A DNA stretch of 64,000 nucleotides. Source: Rosa chinensis. Taxonomy: Eukaryota; Streptophyta; Magnoliopsida; Rosales; Rosaceae. A program made the translations under genes and the position numbers. Location of the stretch: positions 33,209,884 to 33,273,883 of the forward strand of contig NC_037093.1 in assembly GCF_002994745.2 (NCBI RefSeq), written 5' to 3'. Under the pieces are notes generated by a model that worked only from the letters and a program-made list of their open reading frames with translations, ran no database searches and had not been told where the DNA came from. Positions 34,040 through 45,664 of this stretch are shown here, piece by piece (the first letter of the stretch is position 1; each line of letters opens with the position of its first letter).

Positions 34040-35104
34040 TATTCATAAGAAAATTACCCATCAACATTAAACCAAACAGCAAAGGACAAAGCATAAGTGC
34101 AAATATTAATGCATATCTTTCCATCTTGGAACTAAAGGAGGAAAAAAAAAAGTCCAACTTCCAGCCAAATCAATGATAAGCTACCACTCATATAACAAAT
34201 GGAAGCAAACATTTCCCCCTGTAGTGCTCCAGTAGTATAGCAAACATATGCTCAACAGAACCGAAAATGGCTATGTGTATCATAACAGGTGCCTCCTTCT
34301 TGCCTTCTTCACCCTCTGCTGAGTAATACAGCTCAAAGCAAGCAGGTAGCAGAAAATGAAGCTGCAACAAAAGTATTTTTCCCTAAGATAGTTACATTTA
34401 CATAATGAGAAAACAAAAGAACAAGAGATCGTTGAACAGAGAAAGTGATAACAACATACCTGTAATGTTGCGCACTGAAACTTCATGTTCAATGCATCAG
34501 ATACATTGGTATCTATCTTTGGTCTGTAAAATGCACCATCCCCTTCATTTGCTTGTAACATGACTGAAAATGTACAACTCCCCACACAAACAATCATTCA
34601 GAGGCACCTATAAAATAAATAGATAATGGACCTAAACAACACACCATCAGCCCCAATATTTTGGCCAATAATATGATAAAATTTTGGCATCCATCAAGCT
34701 AAACTTAACAGCAAAATCATTCTATAAACTTATATGCTATACATCAATCTTATGATCACACTATATTAGATGCCAATCTTATGACAAGAATCTATATATG
34801 GATCAACTGGTTTTACCCAACAAAGCGTAATCAATCAATTTAATGAAGCATTGTATTACTATCACCCAATACATATCAAACAGTTAGAAAAAGCAATTAA
34901 GTTATAAGAAAAACTGACAATGAGGCACAAACTGACAAAGTATATGAGATGCAATACCTTGGCAGATCTATCTCCTTTCTATAAATAACATTTCCAATTA
35001 AAAATCCAGCAAACTGTAAACAATACTAATAAATTGAGTAGAGACAAACTGTACAAACCATTTTGGTTTCATCTCGATATTGGGCTCAAACAGAAAATGA
35101 TCAA
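34040..35104. other. Mosaic interior with exon-like but unassigned tracts
   Basis: AT-rich DNA. A minus-strand tract around 34190-34380 is open ([21 protein letters not shown]) but I cannot place it in a family. No other signal. Confidence 0.35.
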
Positions 35105-35123
35105 ATAGAAAGGCTTTTTCTCA

Positions 35124-35204
35124 CCTGTGGTATTCATCATAGTCAAAGTCATAGCCAATCGGCAGCTCAAATAACCTGAACATACAATTCACATCTGCCA
35201 AAAG
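35124..35204 (-). pseudogene. Possible captured exon of a HAD-type pyrimidine 5'-nucleotidase-like protein
   Basis: Minus strand reads ELPIGYDFDYDEYHR and ends at a GTGAG donor. Plant HAD phosphatases of the 'suppressor of disruption of TFIIS' type carry GYDFDYDEYHSFVHGRLPY in the cap region. Only about 12 residues match well, so this is tentative. The catalytic DxDxT is not present. Confidence 0.4.
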
Positions 35205-35576
35205 GAAAAGAGATAAACATCAATAGCTATATTCAAATTCGGCCCTAGATTCAACTTCTTTAGGCATCATCAAGAAACTTGAAATATAAGATCCTTGACT
35301 TGTTTTCCTCACCTTGAATGCTTGGATGACAACTGGAAAACTGCAAATCAAGAGGCAAATCAGATTTCATTTTCTCCTCCACTCTAGTTCCTTTACTCCA
35401 CAGGCCTCTTCATAAAAAGATGTAATTTGTACCCCAAATGCCACAGACCCTCAGCATTTTGATTAATTCATCCAGAACATATAATCTGAATGAAAAGATA
35501 GTTCATAAAATTTAAAACTAAATATACCAGTTCTTTGCAAGTGACACTAAACTGTTTGAGCTCAATCGGATGAAAA
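35205..35576. other. Mosaic end, no gene seen
   Basis: AT-rich stretch up to the abrupt start of LTR-family sequence at about 35577. No CACTA terminus found at the junction. Confidence 0.4.
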
Positions 35577-36285
35577 TATGAAAGTTGCTCTACTCTTCAT
35601 GATGAACATTTTTGGATGGCTTGATTGTGGTGATTTTGAGTTTAGCCGGTGGCGGTGCACCACTGCCTGTAGTGGTGTTCCAGCCATGTAATGAATACTT
35701 TCAGATTTTATATATCATCTATTTGTCGATATGAGCGTTCCGATATACAATACATAATTTTTGGTGATCGAATGAATATGTTATAATTTTTAGGGTTTCG
35801 AACCGTTTGATTTTCGATCTGTGTGGATTCGATCGTCCGATCGACTTGTGGTTTTGTCATAACGATTGTAGATGTATTCTAGAGACTCTGGGTGGTCTCA
35901 GATGATGTTTCACCTCGATTGGCGTTACTTTCGAGTTGTAGTTCGATTTGGGGATTCGAACTTTAATCGCTTGCTTTGAAATTAGATGCTTTCGTACTAC
36001 AAGTGGTATTAAGACGTGACCTTGATGTGATTTGGTACATGGAAAGTGTGTTGAGTAGATTGCAGAGATTAGTACTTATCTAGGTTTGTATGTGAAGACG
36101 TAGCAGGATTCGGAGGTGAGTAATCTCACAGGGTTTATTTACGAACGGAATAACCTTTATCGTTTGAGAGTTATTTATTAACTGCAACCTATAGTCGGTA
36201 TTAGTAGGCATTCCTGAGCGGATGACTATATATATATATATATATACACACGTGAAATATATATGTATTGGTGGTTTTGTTGATT

Positions 36286-36634
36286 TATGAAAACAATATG
36301 CATGATTATGCTCATTTATTGTTTTGGGTTATGGCTTTTCGAAAACAAATGATTGTGGAAATGTTGATTTCTATTGTTTTGAAAAGCATTGAGATTTGTG
36401 TATGAAAATAATAGGCATGATTATGCTCATTTATTATTTTGGGTTATGGCTTTTCAGAAAACAAACGATTGTGGAAATGTTGATTTGTATTGTTTTGAAA
36501 AAGCATTGAATTTAGTGTATGAAAACAATATGCATGATTATGCTCATTTATTCTTTTGGGTTAGGGCTTTTAGGAAAACAAATGATTGTGGAAATTTTGA
36601 TTTCTATTGTTTTGAAAAGCATTGAGATTTGTGT
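36286..36634 (+). repeat. Minisatellite, ~116-bp unit x 3, in truncated LTR
   Basis: Units start with ATGAAAACAATATGCATGAT or close variants, and include TATGGCTTTTCG and GATTGTGGAAAT. This explains the open frame at 36389-36625. Confidence 0.88.
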
Positions 36635-36854
36635 AACATTTTGAGTCTTGTGTGACTTCTTTAAATGTTTTACTCCGAGGGACCGAGAGGCCCGAGGATT
36701 TAATGTCACAAGTTGACTTTTGGCAGTATATTGAGTAATCAAGTCTTTGGCCAGACGAGTGGTTACGATTTTAGTTAGAGCTCTAGTTTGTCTGCCAGTG
36801 TAATTCATGGGGTAACAGTGTGAGGCTATATCTAACTCATGAATTTGTGTTTTT

Positions 36855-37287
36855 AACGAAATAAGGTGTGAGTTGCTTTCCTTATATACGATTAATAGGA
36901 AATCAAGGTGTGAGTTGCTTTCCTTATTTATGATTTAAATAGGAAATCAAGGTGTGAGTTGTTTTCCTTAATTTGTGATTTCAATAGGAAATCAAGGTGT
37001 GAGTTGATTTCCTTAATTCGTGATTTGAATAGGAAATCAAGGTGTGAGTTACTTTCCTTATTTTGTGATTTGAATAAGAAATCAAGGTGTGAGTTGCTTT
37101 CTTTATTCTGTGATTTGAAAGAAATCAAGGTGTGATTGCTTTCTTTATTTCTTGATTTGAAAGAAATCATGGTGTGACTTGCTTTCTTTATTCTGCGATT
37201 TGAAAGAAATCAAGGTGTGAGTTGCTTTCTTTATTTCGTGATTTGAAAGAAATCATGGTGTGAGTTGCTTTCTTTTATTACGATTTG
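36855..37287 (+). repeat. Minisatellite, ~37-45-bp unit, about 10 copies, in truncated LTR
   Basis: Repeated GAAATCAAGGTGTGAGTTG followed by CTTTCCTTA (or CTTTCTTTA) and a TGTGATTTGA spacer. The array is split by the element at 37288 and has two further copies at about 53822-53900. Confidence 0.9.
37283..37287. other. Target-site duplication of non-autonomous Athila relative, left copy
   Basis: ATTTG, repeated at 53817-53821. Confidence 0.75.
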
Positions 37288-37598
37288 TGACTTGATACAC
37301 ATTTACGCTAGCGTACGTATCGTTGTCAAGATAGGGAAATATTGTGCCCAAAGTTATCATACCATGGGGATTAGTGGCTAACCCACAATCCTTGGGTAGT
37401 CGGAGCTAAAGTCACTAAGCAAATAAAGGAGAATAAAAATAAATAAAAAGTCTAATCTAAGGCGCCAAGCCTTAGCAATGGTAGGCTTTGATTTTCACCA
37501 AAGCCTAATCAAAACTAAAAGCCTAGTGGCGGATATGCACAAATGAGTGGAAGAGTTTAATATTTGGGAGTTGATTTCAACTTAACAAAATGTAATGA

Positions 37599-38430
37599 CA
37601 CTATGCCAAAAAGGCCTTCAGACGACAGAACTGTTCTGTCGTCTGAACGAACAAAAATATGTCGTCTAGTACGGTGTCGTCTCTTGGGGGCATCAGATTA
37701 CAGAAGTGTTCTGTCGTCTGATTTTTCAGACGACATAAAAAAATAAAAGTCTTGTGTTGTCTGATGAGTTTTGCATTTTGGGAACATTGTGATCTGTATT
37801 TTAAAAGCATTCAAACAACATTTTTGTATTGTCTGATAAACAAAACAACCACAGACTTTTGTAAATACTATTGTGTCTTCTAGCATACAACAACAATTAA
37901 ATGTTGTGCAAATTGACTTTAAACAACAATTATCTGTGGTCGTAAAGTGCATCAGAGGACAATTAAGTGTCGTTCAAGGGTAGGTTTATATGACATTTAA
38001 GTGTTATGTGAAAGGTTTTGAAATTGTACTTATGTGATGTTGGGAAATGGTTTAGACAATAGATATCATATTATTTCTGTTATGTCAGTCTCATTACAAT
38101 GACAATTTACTGTCGTTTGAGGTTATTAAGACGACAAATATTTGTGGTCTGAATATAAAAAGGACCACTAATAGTACGTGTTTTATATTATCTGTGATCA
38201 AGTCCAACCACACTTATTTGTTGTTGTTATACTCTTTAGCCAACAATTCCATCTAACTTATGTTGTTGTTTTGCCATTTAGACTACAATTTTCTGTCGTC
38301 CCACTGCCAAAAAGACAATAGACTTCTAATTGGTTTTTGTGTTGCTTTTGTGCAGCTGCAACCACACATTAGTGTGCTTTTGTTGTATCTTGCAATTTGA
38401 GATAACATATATTAGTAGTCCTCTGTTACA
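37599..38430. repeat. Left TIR and subterminal array of the Pack-CACTA
   Basis: Dense CAGACGACAGAA / TTCTGTCGTCTGA words near the end, becoming degenerate (ACAACA, TTGTCGTT) inward. Confidence 0.85.
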
Positions 38431-38758
38431 ATTGGTATGCATGCATTTTGGAAATTAAAATTGTCCATTCATGAAACCATAAAATCCACATCCAAAATCA
38501 TTCATTGCAATTTCTATTAATCCACCATTGTCTCATGTACACAAACCTAATCATGAACATCAGTTCAAAATAACTCATATCTACTAATCTGCAGACAAGT
38601 TCAAATGCTTAATGAATGAAAAATTTCTACAAGACACAAGTTAATAAAGGAACTAGCTAGGTGTACTGCTGTACCAGTTTCACAATCTGATCATGAATGG
38701 AATCACCCGAATCATAGAAGTGGTCATAGAAAACGGAATGGCCAGTAAGCCTGCAGAG

Positions 38759-38850
38759 ACACAAACTTGCTGACCCATTGGCGTTCCACCATAAACAACA
38801 GCCACCTTTGCTCCATTCTAATAAGCAAACTTCTCAGCTTCCTTATATAT
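38759..38850 (-). pseudogene. Captured DEAD-box RNA helicase exon fragment
   Basis: Minus strand reads IYKEAEKFAY-stop-NGAKVAVVYGGTPMGQQ. DDX3-type helicases carry EAKKFAYQTGVKVVVAYGGTP(I/V)NQQ between motif Ia and the GG motif. An acceptor-like TGGCAG precedes it. The Gln codon is TAG here and the sequence leaves the family after GQQ, so it cannot function. DEAD, SAT and later motifs are absent. Confidence 0.6.
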
Positions 38851-38894
38851 CTGCCACAGAAAACATTTTATAGCATCAAGCCCCGAAAAAAATC

Positions 38895-39085
38895 AACAAC
38901 AAAACTACAACACATCAACACCTCAAAGTCATCGAAATATGAGAACCTCATTAGCCAACTCTCTCGTCAATTAAGATGCCAATCTTGCAAAAATGAACTA
39001 ATATAACATGACCAAGCATACTTGGGGTACTCATGTATTTATATTTAGCAAGTGTGAGAAGTAGTTTAGTAGCTGGTCTTATTGC
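38895..39085. repeat. Internal ~180-bp direct repeat, copy 1
   Basis: Shares TCTCGTCAAT-AAGATG, CTTGGGGTACTCATGT and AGCTGGTCTTA with 40262-40437 in the same order and orientation. Confidence 0.75.
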
Positions 39086-39224
39086 CATGGCTTCAGAAAT
39101 TTAAAGCAAAAAAAGAAAAGAAAAAAAAGTGAAGTTACTGATAACAAAATAAAAGAAAATGATAATTAGGGGCAAAACCACTACCTCCCCACAAGAGCAC
39201 CAAGATGTTGATCTAACTCTGTGC

Positions 39225-40015
39225 GATACTTGTGTAGATAAGTATTTAATTCATCAGTTCCATCCTAAATTCCTATGAGATAAATCCACAAGATAAGAAA
39301 ATATTTAGCATTCTAGTACCATGAATTTTCAAGGTAATAATTAAAGGAAGGAAGACAAAATTTCTGCAAAGAAGACCAAGTTAGGCGTAGTACTATCTTG
39401 TTTTCTGGTTTTAATAGGAAAAGGTCACAAAGCTACTGACTTGTGTAGATACAGTAGCAGTCTCAGATCTCTGAAAGTGATGAGTAATTTGGCTCTTAAT
39501 GGGATCTGACCGATGTCTAGAAATGGAACTAGGGAAATGATCAAAGACCTCCATACTTATGGGGTCCAATTTTCTTTCAACAATTGCAATGCCTATTGAT
39601 GAAGGGATTTCTCTAGTTCAATTTATGGTCAAGGAAAATAAATGTGATATGAAATAGGCAAACCTTATAGGTAAGTATAAATTTAACCTGACAACAACAA
39701 GAAATAAATAACAAAAAAATACGATCCAAGGAAATCAAGTTCTCCATCAAGGGACTCCACAAGCTCTTGTGGTATGGGTCTCATATGCTTGACAATTTTC
39801 TTGTCAGAGTCATATCTGTATGAATGCAAATAAGGTGCCAGGAATCAGTAATGAAAAAAAAACACCAAAAGTTCGAAGCCTTATCACTAAAGTAAGCTAT
39901 TCTCATACTACTCACACTTGAGCATGCTGGAAAACTGCAGCTGCTTCTCTGAAAGATCTGGGGTAATCTTCAAGCATTTGATTGCCCTTCTGCAATTTCA
40001 AAACTGATAAAGCCT
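39225..40015 (-). pseudogene. Captured exon-like tracts of an unrecognised gene
   Basis: Four minus-strand tracts have coding character and splice-like edges. Near 39920-40015 is ALSVLKLQKGNQMLEDYP then FREAAAVFQHAQV. Near 39725-39830 is YRYDSDKKIVKHMRPIPQEL. Near 39420-39605 is SRHRSDPIKSQITHHFQRSE. Near 39225-39285 is DELNTYLHKYRTELDQHLG. The tracts are ordered on one strand between the helicase and KH pieces. I do not recognise the family; they may come from more than one gene. Confidence 0.4.
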
Positions 40016-40261
40016 GCAACCAAAAGTAGAAACATGAGACTTGATCTCAGTTCTAAAAGAACAAGAAAGCAAAACAAAATAAAAAATAAAGTTTCTAAAT
40101 AAGCAAAATTTTATAAGAAAACAAAAATGACCCTATATGTCATTGCCCCCAAAAAATTTAAGCTTGTCACCTGTCCACCTTCAGCATTATATCATGCAAC
40201 TCACCACAGTATAATGTCTAGAAAATATAGATCAAGTGAAGTCCTTTACAATGTGTAAGGT

Positions 40262-40437
40262 TACATCAACACCCCTAAGTCACCAAAATCCAAGAACCTG
40301 ACTAGCAGTCTATCTCGTCAATCAAGATGTTAGTCTTGCATAAATGAACCAATATAACATGACAAGCATATTTGGGGTACTCATGTGCTTATATTCAGCA
40401 AGTGTCAAAAGTAGTTCACTAGCTGGTCTTACTCATA
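40262..40437. repeat. Internal ~180-bp direct repeat, copy 2
   Basis: Imperfect copy of 38895-39085. Confidence 0.75.
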
Positions 40438-41518
40438 GCAAAGAACTAAATATCATAAAAGAAAGTTAAAAGTTTCTTTCGTATATGCGCAATCTTTCAA
40501 TTCATAGTAGATGATATTCATTCACAAAGAACACACTACGTAGTCCCTATATCTTTCACTTCATATCCATAAATTTAGCTGACCCTGCTATCATGAGGTG
40601 ATTTAACAGCTTTAAAAATGTTTAGTTGAAATCAAACCGCTCATATCTCATGATCTGATGCTATCGACTCATGCTAAACAAGGGCTATCATGCTATCATG
40701 AGGAAATCCCACCCGAGTATATAATCACAGTAGATTATGGAGAAAATCTAGCACCTCCTTTCATCCAAAAGATAAATAAATAAATAAATAAATAAATATA
40801 CACAAAATGTCATCTTCCAGAAAATTACTCAATGATATTGATAAAAATAAAATATGAATGGGAAAATATTCTCCTTCTTCAACAAAGCTAGCTATCATAC
40901 AAATGCATTAATGTATTACAGGAGGATCTTTCCCTAATAGTAGCAATTGTTCCCTCCAAACAGGCATATTGGATCAAAAATGAAGATAAAGTTGCAACCT
41001 TGACCAACCTGATTGAATATATAAGCTAGGTACGTTGCAGTGTACGTAGATAGCTAGATTACGTATGCGTCCGCATTGGGAGGCGTGCAGAGAAGAAACC
41101 CTAGAAATTTGGGAGTTGAGAGATGTCTCTCTGAAGAGGAAGATTAATGTTGGTGAGGATTTAGAGTGGCCGGGGACATTTGTGCTGCAAATTCGGTTAG
41201 AGAAAGAGAGGGAGGGAACGCTGCCGGGTATACCGCAAGACCCACGCTTTTATAGCCGTTGAATCTATGCTCATTCTTTTCTTTACCAAACCCAAAAAAA
41301 ACAACCTTCATCATTGACAATAATTCTAACTTTCTAAGGGGCGAGAATTATATACTCACAATTATCAAGAATTAAGTAGGTCATCAATTGGACTCATTTC
41401 GACCCCGATTTGCACCTCTTCAAATCGGTTATGTTACAATGTCCTAAGGATACGTGAGGCATATTTTAGTAACCATAAGTAAAGTACATTTAGGTAAAGA
41501 CAGACAGAAAAACATGAA

Positions 41519-41585
<67 letters not shown>

Positions 41586-41926
41586 TAAATAGTCAAAACA
41601 CTAATCTTTATAATAGAGAAACAAACCAACAAAGTCTTGTAAATGTTTTCAGCAGGTTTTCTTTAACTTTTCTTATTGGTTAAAATATGACATGCCATTG
41701 TCAAATGTCAAGTAAGAATCCGGACCTATAAAGAACATTACATTTCAAGGGAGATCATTCGAGGGGGTATGTTTAGCCTTGCGAGTGCTTTGGGATCGTT
41801 CAACTCATTTTGTAGTATCACCAACCCAAATTCAATCAGAGATAGCAGATACCTATGTTCATCTCTATTTATAGATAAGCTCTATATAATAATTTTCTAT
41901 GCATTGTGCGACATTACTAACCTACC
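40438..41926. other. Pack-CACTA interior with no assigned gene
   Basis: Mostly AT-rich. An (AAAT)n run lies near 40775-40797 and an (AT)n(GT)n microsatellite at 41519-41581. Minus-strand sequence at ~41260-41040 looks like a 5' untranslated exon (CT-rich with CTAGGGTTTCTTCTC), perhaps the start of another captured gene. Confidence 0.4.
41519..41581. repeat. (AT)n(GT)n microsatellite
   Basis: About 13 AT units followed by about 19 GT units without interruption. Confidence 0.95.
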
Positions 41927-43331
41927 AAGATCCGAGCCACTTTTAAGAGAAGTCAAACCCCTGCTAGTATCTGAGATTCCCCTTGGAGCAACCATCTGCA
42001 ACCCAATCCACAAATCAAATGAAAAGAAAACAAGTAAACCACATGCATGCACAAGGGTATTATTAGTACCATACCTGTGATGCCCATGGCCTTGGTGAAG
42101 AAGGATGATCTAAATTATGGGAAAGTCCAAGATGATCCATACTTTGAGTTAGAGTAGTATGTCGACCGAGACCATGAGTAACACCAACTGATGAAGAAGG
42201 CTGAAATCCAGTAGGACCAGGATCCCTGAGTCTTCCATAAGGATTGGTATCTGTTAGCACGGCTGAACTATTCCTCCTTCCAGAATTATTTACTGTGTTG
42301 GAGAAAAGGTTATCTCGTAACCTACCAGTAATATTGTACAAAGCATCTTGCACACTTGAAAAATTTCTTGACACCTGTAAAACAGATTATAACTAAACGT
42401 ATGAAAAGCTTGCAGGTTCATTTTAACAACTTCAGGCCACCAAATATTACAAAATGCACTCAATGGAACTAAATAAAAGCTAATGCAAATTCACCTGTAC
42501 AACTTCGTCATTCTCTACGGCACACTTCGGGACCTGGACACCACCTATTATCCGTATACCGGTACCAGTTACCTTCCGAATCTATGAAACTATTACACCC
42601 CCTTTTCCGAGCAAACAACCAACTTGGCTTGTCGGGAGAACAAAGCGTGCAATAAGAGGTGACCCTTTGGAGCTCGAGTCTTGCCTCTTTTCAATGCCTG
42701 CCTCTACAGACCTTGAGAAGACAAGAACAAGACCTTTTTGTGCTGGAGAGTAGCGGGACTCAGGATTCTAGGTAAGATGAAACCAATATAAAACATATTA
42801 CTAACAGATATGACAGTCCATGAGCAGTTTAGCACATACAGAAATGAGAACAGAAAATGATGGCAAGTTGCAAAATGACAAACCTCTTATGCAGTAACAG
42901 TAATTAATCTTTCATCACACTCGGCCACAGATCCTCCAACACTTATAGTAGCACCAGTCTCATTCTGAAGAGCCTTGACAATGGCACCCCCTTTTCCAAT
43001 GACACCCCCAACCCTATCATTGGCGCAAAGAATCTTAAAAGTAACTTCCTGCTGGAGTGTTCTTGTATCCAGTGTTGAGATCCTTTCAGCCTCTATTGAT
43101 GGCAGACAAACTCCTGAAGCATAACTCATGGCGCTGCTCGGCAAATTGGAAATCACTGAGTTCCTCTGTGAAAGGTGATCTACACGAATATCAGGTAAAG
43201 TTTCACGAGGAACTGTCTCAATAGGCCTACTTCCAGTCATCCTTGTCTTGTCAACTGGTGGACAATCTTGAAGATGGCCGGAGACAGCAACAAGTGCTTT
43301 CTTTACAGCCAAAATATCCCCTTCTATCTGC
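41927..43331 (-). pseudogene. Captured KH-domain RNA-binding protein gene (four exons, truncated)
   Basis: Minus strand, splice-bounded exons: 43331-42884, 42767-42495, 42375-42075, 41995-41927. Exon 1 encodes a KH domain (VTFKILCANDRVGGVIGKGG, then ALQNETGATISVGGSV). Exon 2 encodes a second (IARFVLPTSQVGCLLGKGGV, then IRKVTGTGIRIIGGVQVPK). Exon 3 is NSSAVLTDTNPYGRLRDPGP and HGLGRHTTLTQSMDHLGLS; exon 4 is VAPRGISDTSRGLTSLKSGS. The G-x-x-G loops (GKGG) are intact. This layout is that of plant HEN4/RCF3-like multi-KH nuclear proteins. The last exon of such genes, with another KH, is missing. TAA before the exon 1 donor (42887-42889) and TAG at 42582-42584 break it. Introns are kept, so capture was from genomic DNA. 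Confidence 0.85.
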
Positions 43332-44494
43332 CACATCATTGAATCATTTTCAAGGGAAGAAAAAAAACAGAATAACTGAACTATACCCCAATGGAAGCAA
43401 AGAATCATATTGCATGCAAACAGTCACCAAAGAGGCTAAACTATAACACATTACAAGGACTATTCTATTTTTATCTTCCATTACAAGTTACAACAATCCT
43501 GAAAGCAAGAGAAGTTACAAGGTCTAAATCCTTCCAAAAAAAAAAAAGCAGAGAGAGGAATAAAAGAATGACCGCATATCAGCTACCAGGTTTGTTCCAC
43601 GTATTTAGTACCATGGTTGATATGCATAAATGATCTTAAAATCGAATTAATCATCAGATCATAGTGCAAGTGAAGAAGTATGCAAATGGCACACACTTAA
43701 GTTAGCAGAGTGCTTGGCAGGAGACAAAAGTGGTCCAAACTACCAAACTTTCTACCGGTCACTCACAGGTATCTTACTTCTCTTTTACCCCCAAACCGCT
43801 CTTCATTAATCAGAGTTGAAAAGGAGGGCTGCCTGGTGAACCCTACAATCTATAGGAGAGAGGAAAGTTAGGGGTATTATGATTTATGAACATGAGAATA
43901 AGCCTAAAACTACAATGTAAGAACTCGTCTCTACCTAGTTAAGGTAATTAGCTTAGTGAGAGCCTAGTATACACAGTGTCCTTAAATGAGTGAATAGGAG
44001 CACTGAAGTAAGTCTTTAAACAAAAAGCTCCCTTACTAAAGCTTATCTTAGGCTGTATGTAGTAAACAGGTATGTGTCATCTAAACAGTTCAGAACACAT
44101 CATACAGAATCAAAAAGTCCTCTTCTAGTGTTTGGGGTTAAAAAGTAAAACACAACACAACCCAAAAGAGATCAAAATGTTACTAGACTTTTCTTCTGAG
44201 AGTCCTTGTGAAGTTGACACGTTAGTTTCCTCTAAGCTATCTAGATTCTCTACCTTACACCTTTTTATCCTGCAATGCAAGTCATAAAATCATATCTGAA
44301 TGGCTCCAAATAGAACTTCGACTTATAGATTTACAGAGATTACAATATCTAATAGAAACTCATACTGCATCAAACACGACACAGAACAGAACATAACCTG
44401 ATTGATTTTAGACCAACAATATAATTTTGACAAGAGCAACATAGCAATATTAGAGCTTAATCTGTTTAGAAACAATAACATGGCCCCAAATTAC
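43332..44494. other. Intron-like or linker DNA between captured pieces
   Basis: About 1.2 kb without recognisable coding signal on either strand; AT-rich with a purine block near 43540. Confidence 0.45.
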
Positions 44495-44585
44495 CTAGAT
44501 TGATGTTGAGCTCTTCAAACTCGTCACCGTCCTCGAACATATCCACCTTGGTGTCTTCAGATGCTATCTTCTGATCCTTCTCCAT
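44495..44585 (-). pseudogene. Captured first coding exon of a DSS1/SEM1-like proteasome lid protein
   Basis: ATG at 44585, frame MEKDQKIASEDTKVDMFEDG then DEFEELNINL, ending at a GTAATT donor (44494). DSS1/SEM1 proteins are about 70-residue acidic proteins of the 26S proteasome lid and BRCA2 complexes. They contain VDLFEDDDEFEEF near the N-terminus, which matches closely. The second exon (with the WE-DDWDDD motif) is not seen. It is the most 5' captured coding piece on the minus strand, and upstream DNA at 44900-45240 looks like its untranslated leader, so it could supply start codon and promoter to a chimeric transcript. Confidence 0.7.
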
Positions 44586-45289
44586 TGGAACAAAACCTGT
44601 GAATTTGCAATCAATGAATCAATTAGCTCACTTAAATTTAGACTCAATTACCAAAAATCATTCAAAAGGCGATTGGCATTATCAAAATCAAATCTTGAAT
44701 CTTTGCACCTAGAAACAAGAAGATTCCCAAATGAATTGCAGAACCTGGAACTACAGATAAAACCCTAAAATCGATCGAAGATAGAACCATAAAATCAAAG
44801 TTTTGGATAATAACTAACCCAAAATTTGTAGATAAAACCTTAAAATTGATTGAAGATTGAACCCAGTCGAAACCCTAAACTACAAAATGATTGAAACCCT
44901 AAATTGCTTACCAATATCCGAATTGAAAACAACTCTTGCTGGAGAGCTCCATTAATCCGGACATGAAAGATGAAGTAGAGACTAAGAAGAAGGAGAGACT
45001 AAGAAGAAGAATCGAGAGGGTGAGAGGATGAAGGAGAGAGTGAGAATCGAGATATGAGAGAGCTCGGTGAGAAGGAGAGAGGCTGGTGTTTTGAGTCTTC
45101 CATGGTTTCGCGGGTTCTAGATCGAGCAGAGAGAGCTGAGTGAGGAGGACAGAGCGCGCGGGGTGGTGTTTGAGTATGTAGTCGTGGTCGAGCTGAATGA
45201 GAAGGAGAGAATGGCTTTGAGGTCTCTATGTCCAAAAGCACAGGTCAAAATACCTTGAAAAATTTTAAAACAAGCTCCACACTTAGACA

Positions 45290-45664
45290 ATATTTAAATG
45301 TTGTCTGAATGTCACCATATTTTTTAGTCAACTAGGGCTAGGCTATTTGAGAGGGAAAAGACTCAATCAATTTTTGAATATCCCTCCAAATTTGAGATAG
45401 GAAATCACCACCCTCTACAACTACACAAATGTGTTGTCTGAATGCTTACCATTTATCCAAATTTGAGATAGGAAATCACCACCTTCTACAACTACACAAA
45501 TGTGTCGTCTGAATGTTCACCATTTTTCCAAATTAAACCAGTATGGTTTTAGTGTATATTCAGACAACAGAAAAAAAAATTATGTCGTCTGAAAAACTCA
45601 GACGACATAAAACAAAACTTATGTCGTCTGAAGTGTGTCGTCTGAAGGCCTTTTTGGCATAGTA
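45290..45664. repeat. Right TIR and subterminal array of the Pack-CACTA
   Basis: Copies of TGTCGTCTGAA and CAGACGACATAA, and a tandem pair of ~78-bp units at 45375-45530 (ATTTGAGATAGGAAATCACC). Ends GGCATAGTA, then TGA. Confidence 0.85.

Larger units (their letters stand above)
37599..45664 (-). mobile_element. Pack-CACTA transposon, 8.1 kb, with captured exons of several host genes
   Basis: Left end CACTATGCCAAAAAGGCCTT and right end (reverse complement TACTATGCCAAAAAGGCCTT) continue as a 29-bp inverted repeat. Only the outermost base differs. TGA flanks both sides (37596-37598, 45665-45667). Subterminal arrays of CAGACGACA / TGTCGTCTGA lie at 37615-38430 and 45290-45640. No transposase frame is present. 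Inside, all on the minus strand, are exons with intact-looking introns from a DSS1/SEM1-like gene, a KH-domain gene, unrecognised genes and a DEAD-box helicase. Confidence 0.88.

Noticed and set aside
35660..35700. TGTAGTGGTG as the missing right end of the first CACTA element
   Set aside because: Lies inside sequence shared with the solo LTR and lacks the TTTTTGTAGTAGTG form.
36389..37170. Frames on both strands in the truncated LTR
   Set aside because: Translations of the 116-bp and ~40-bp tandem repeats.
41065..41262. 65-codon plus-strand frame in the Pack-CACTA
   Set aside because: Opposite strand reads as a CT-rich 5' untranslated leader with CTAGGGTTTC; more likely part of a captured leader.
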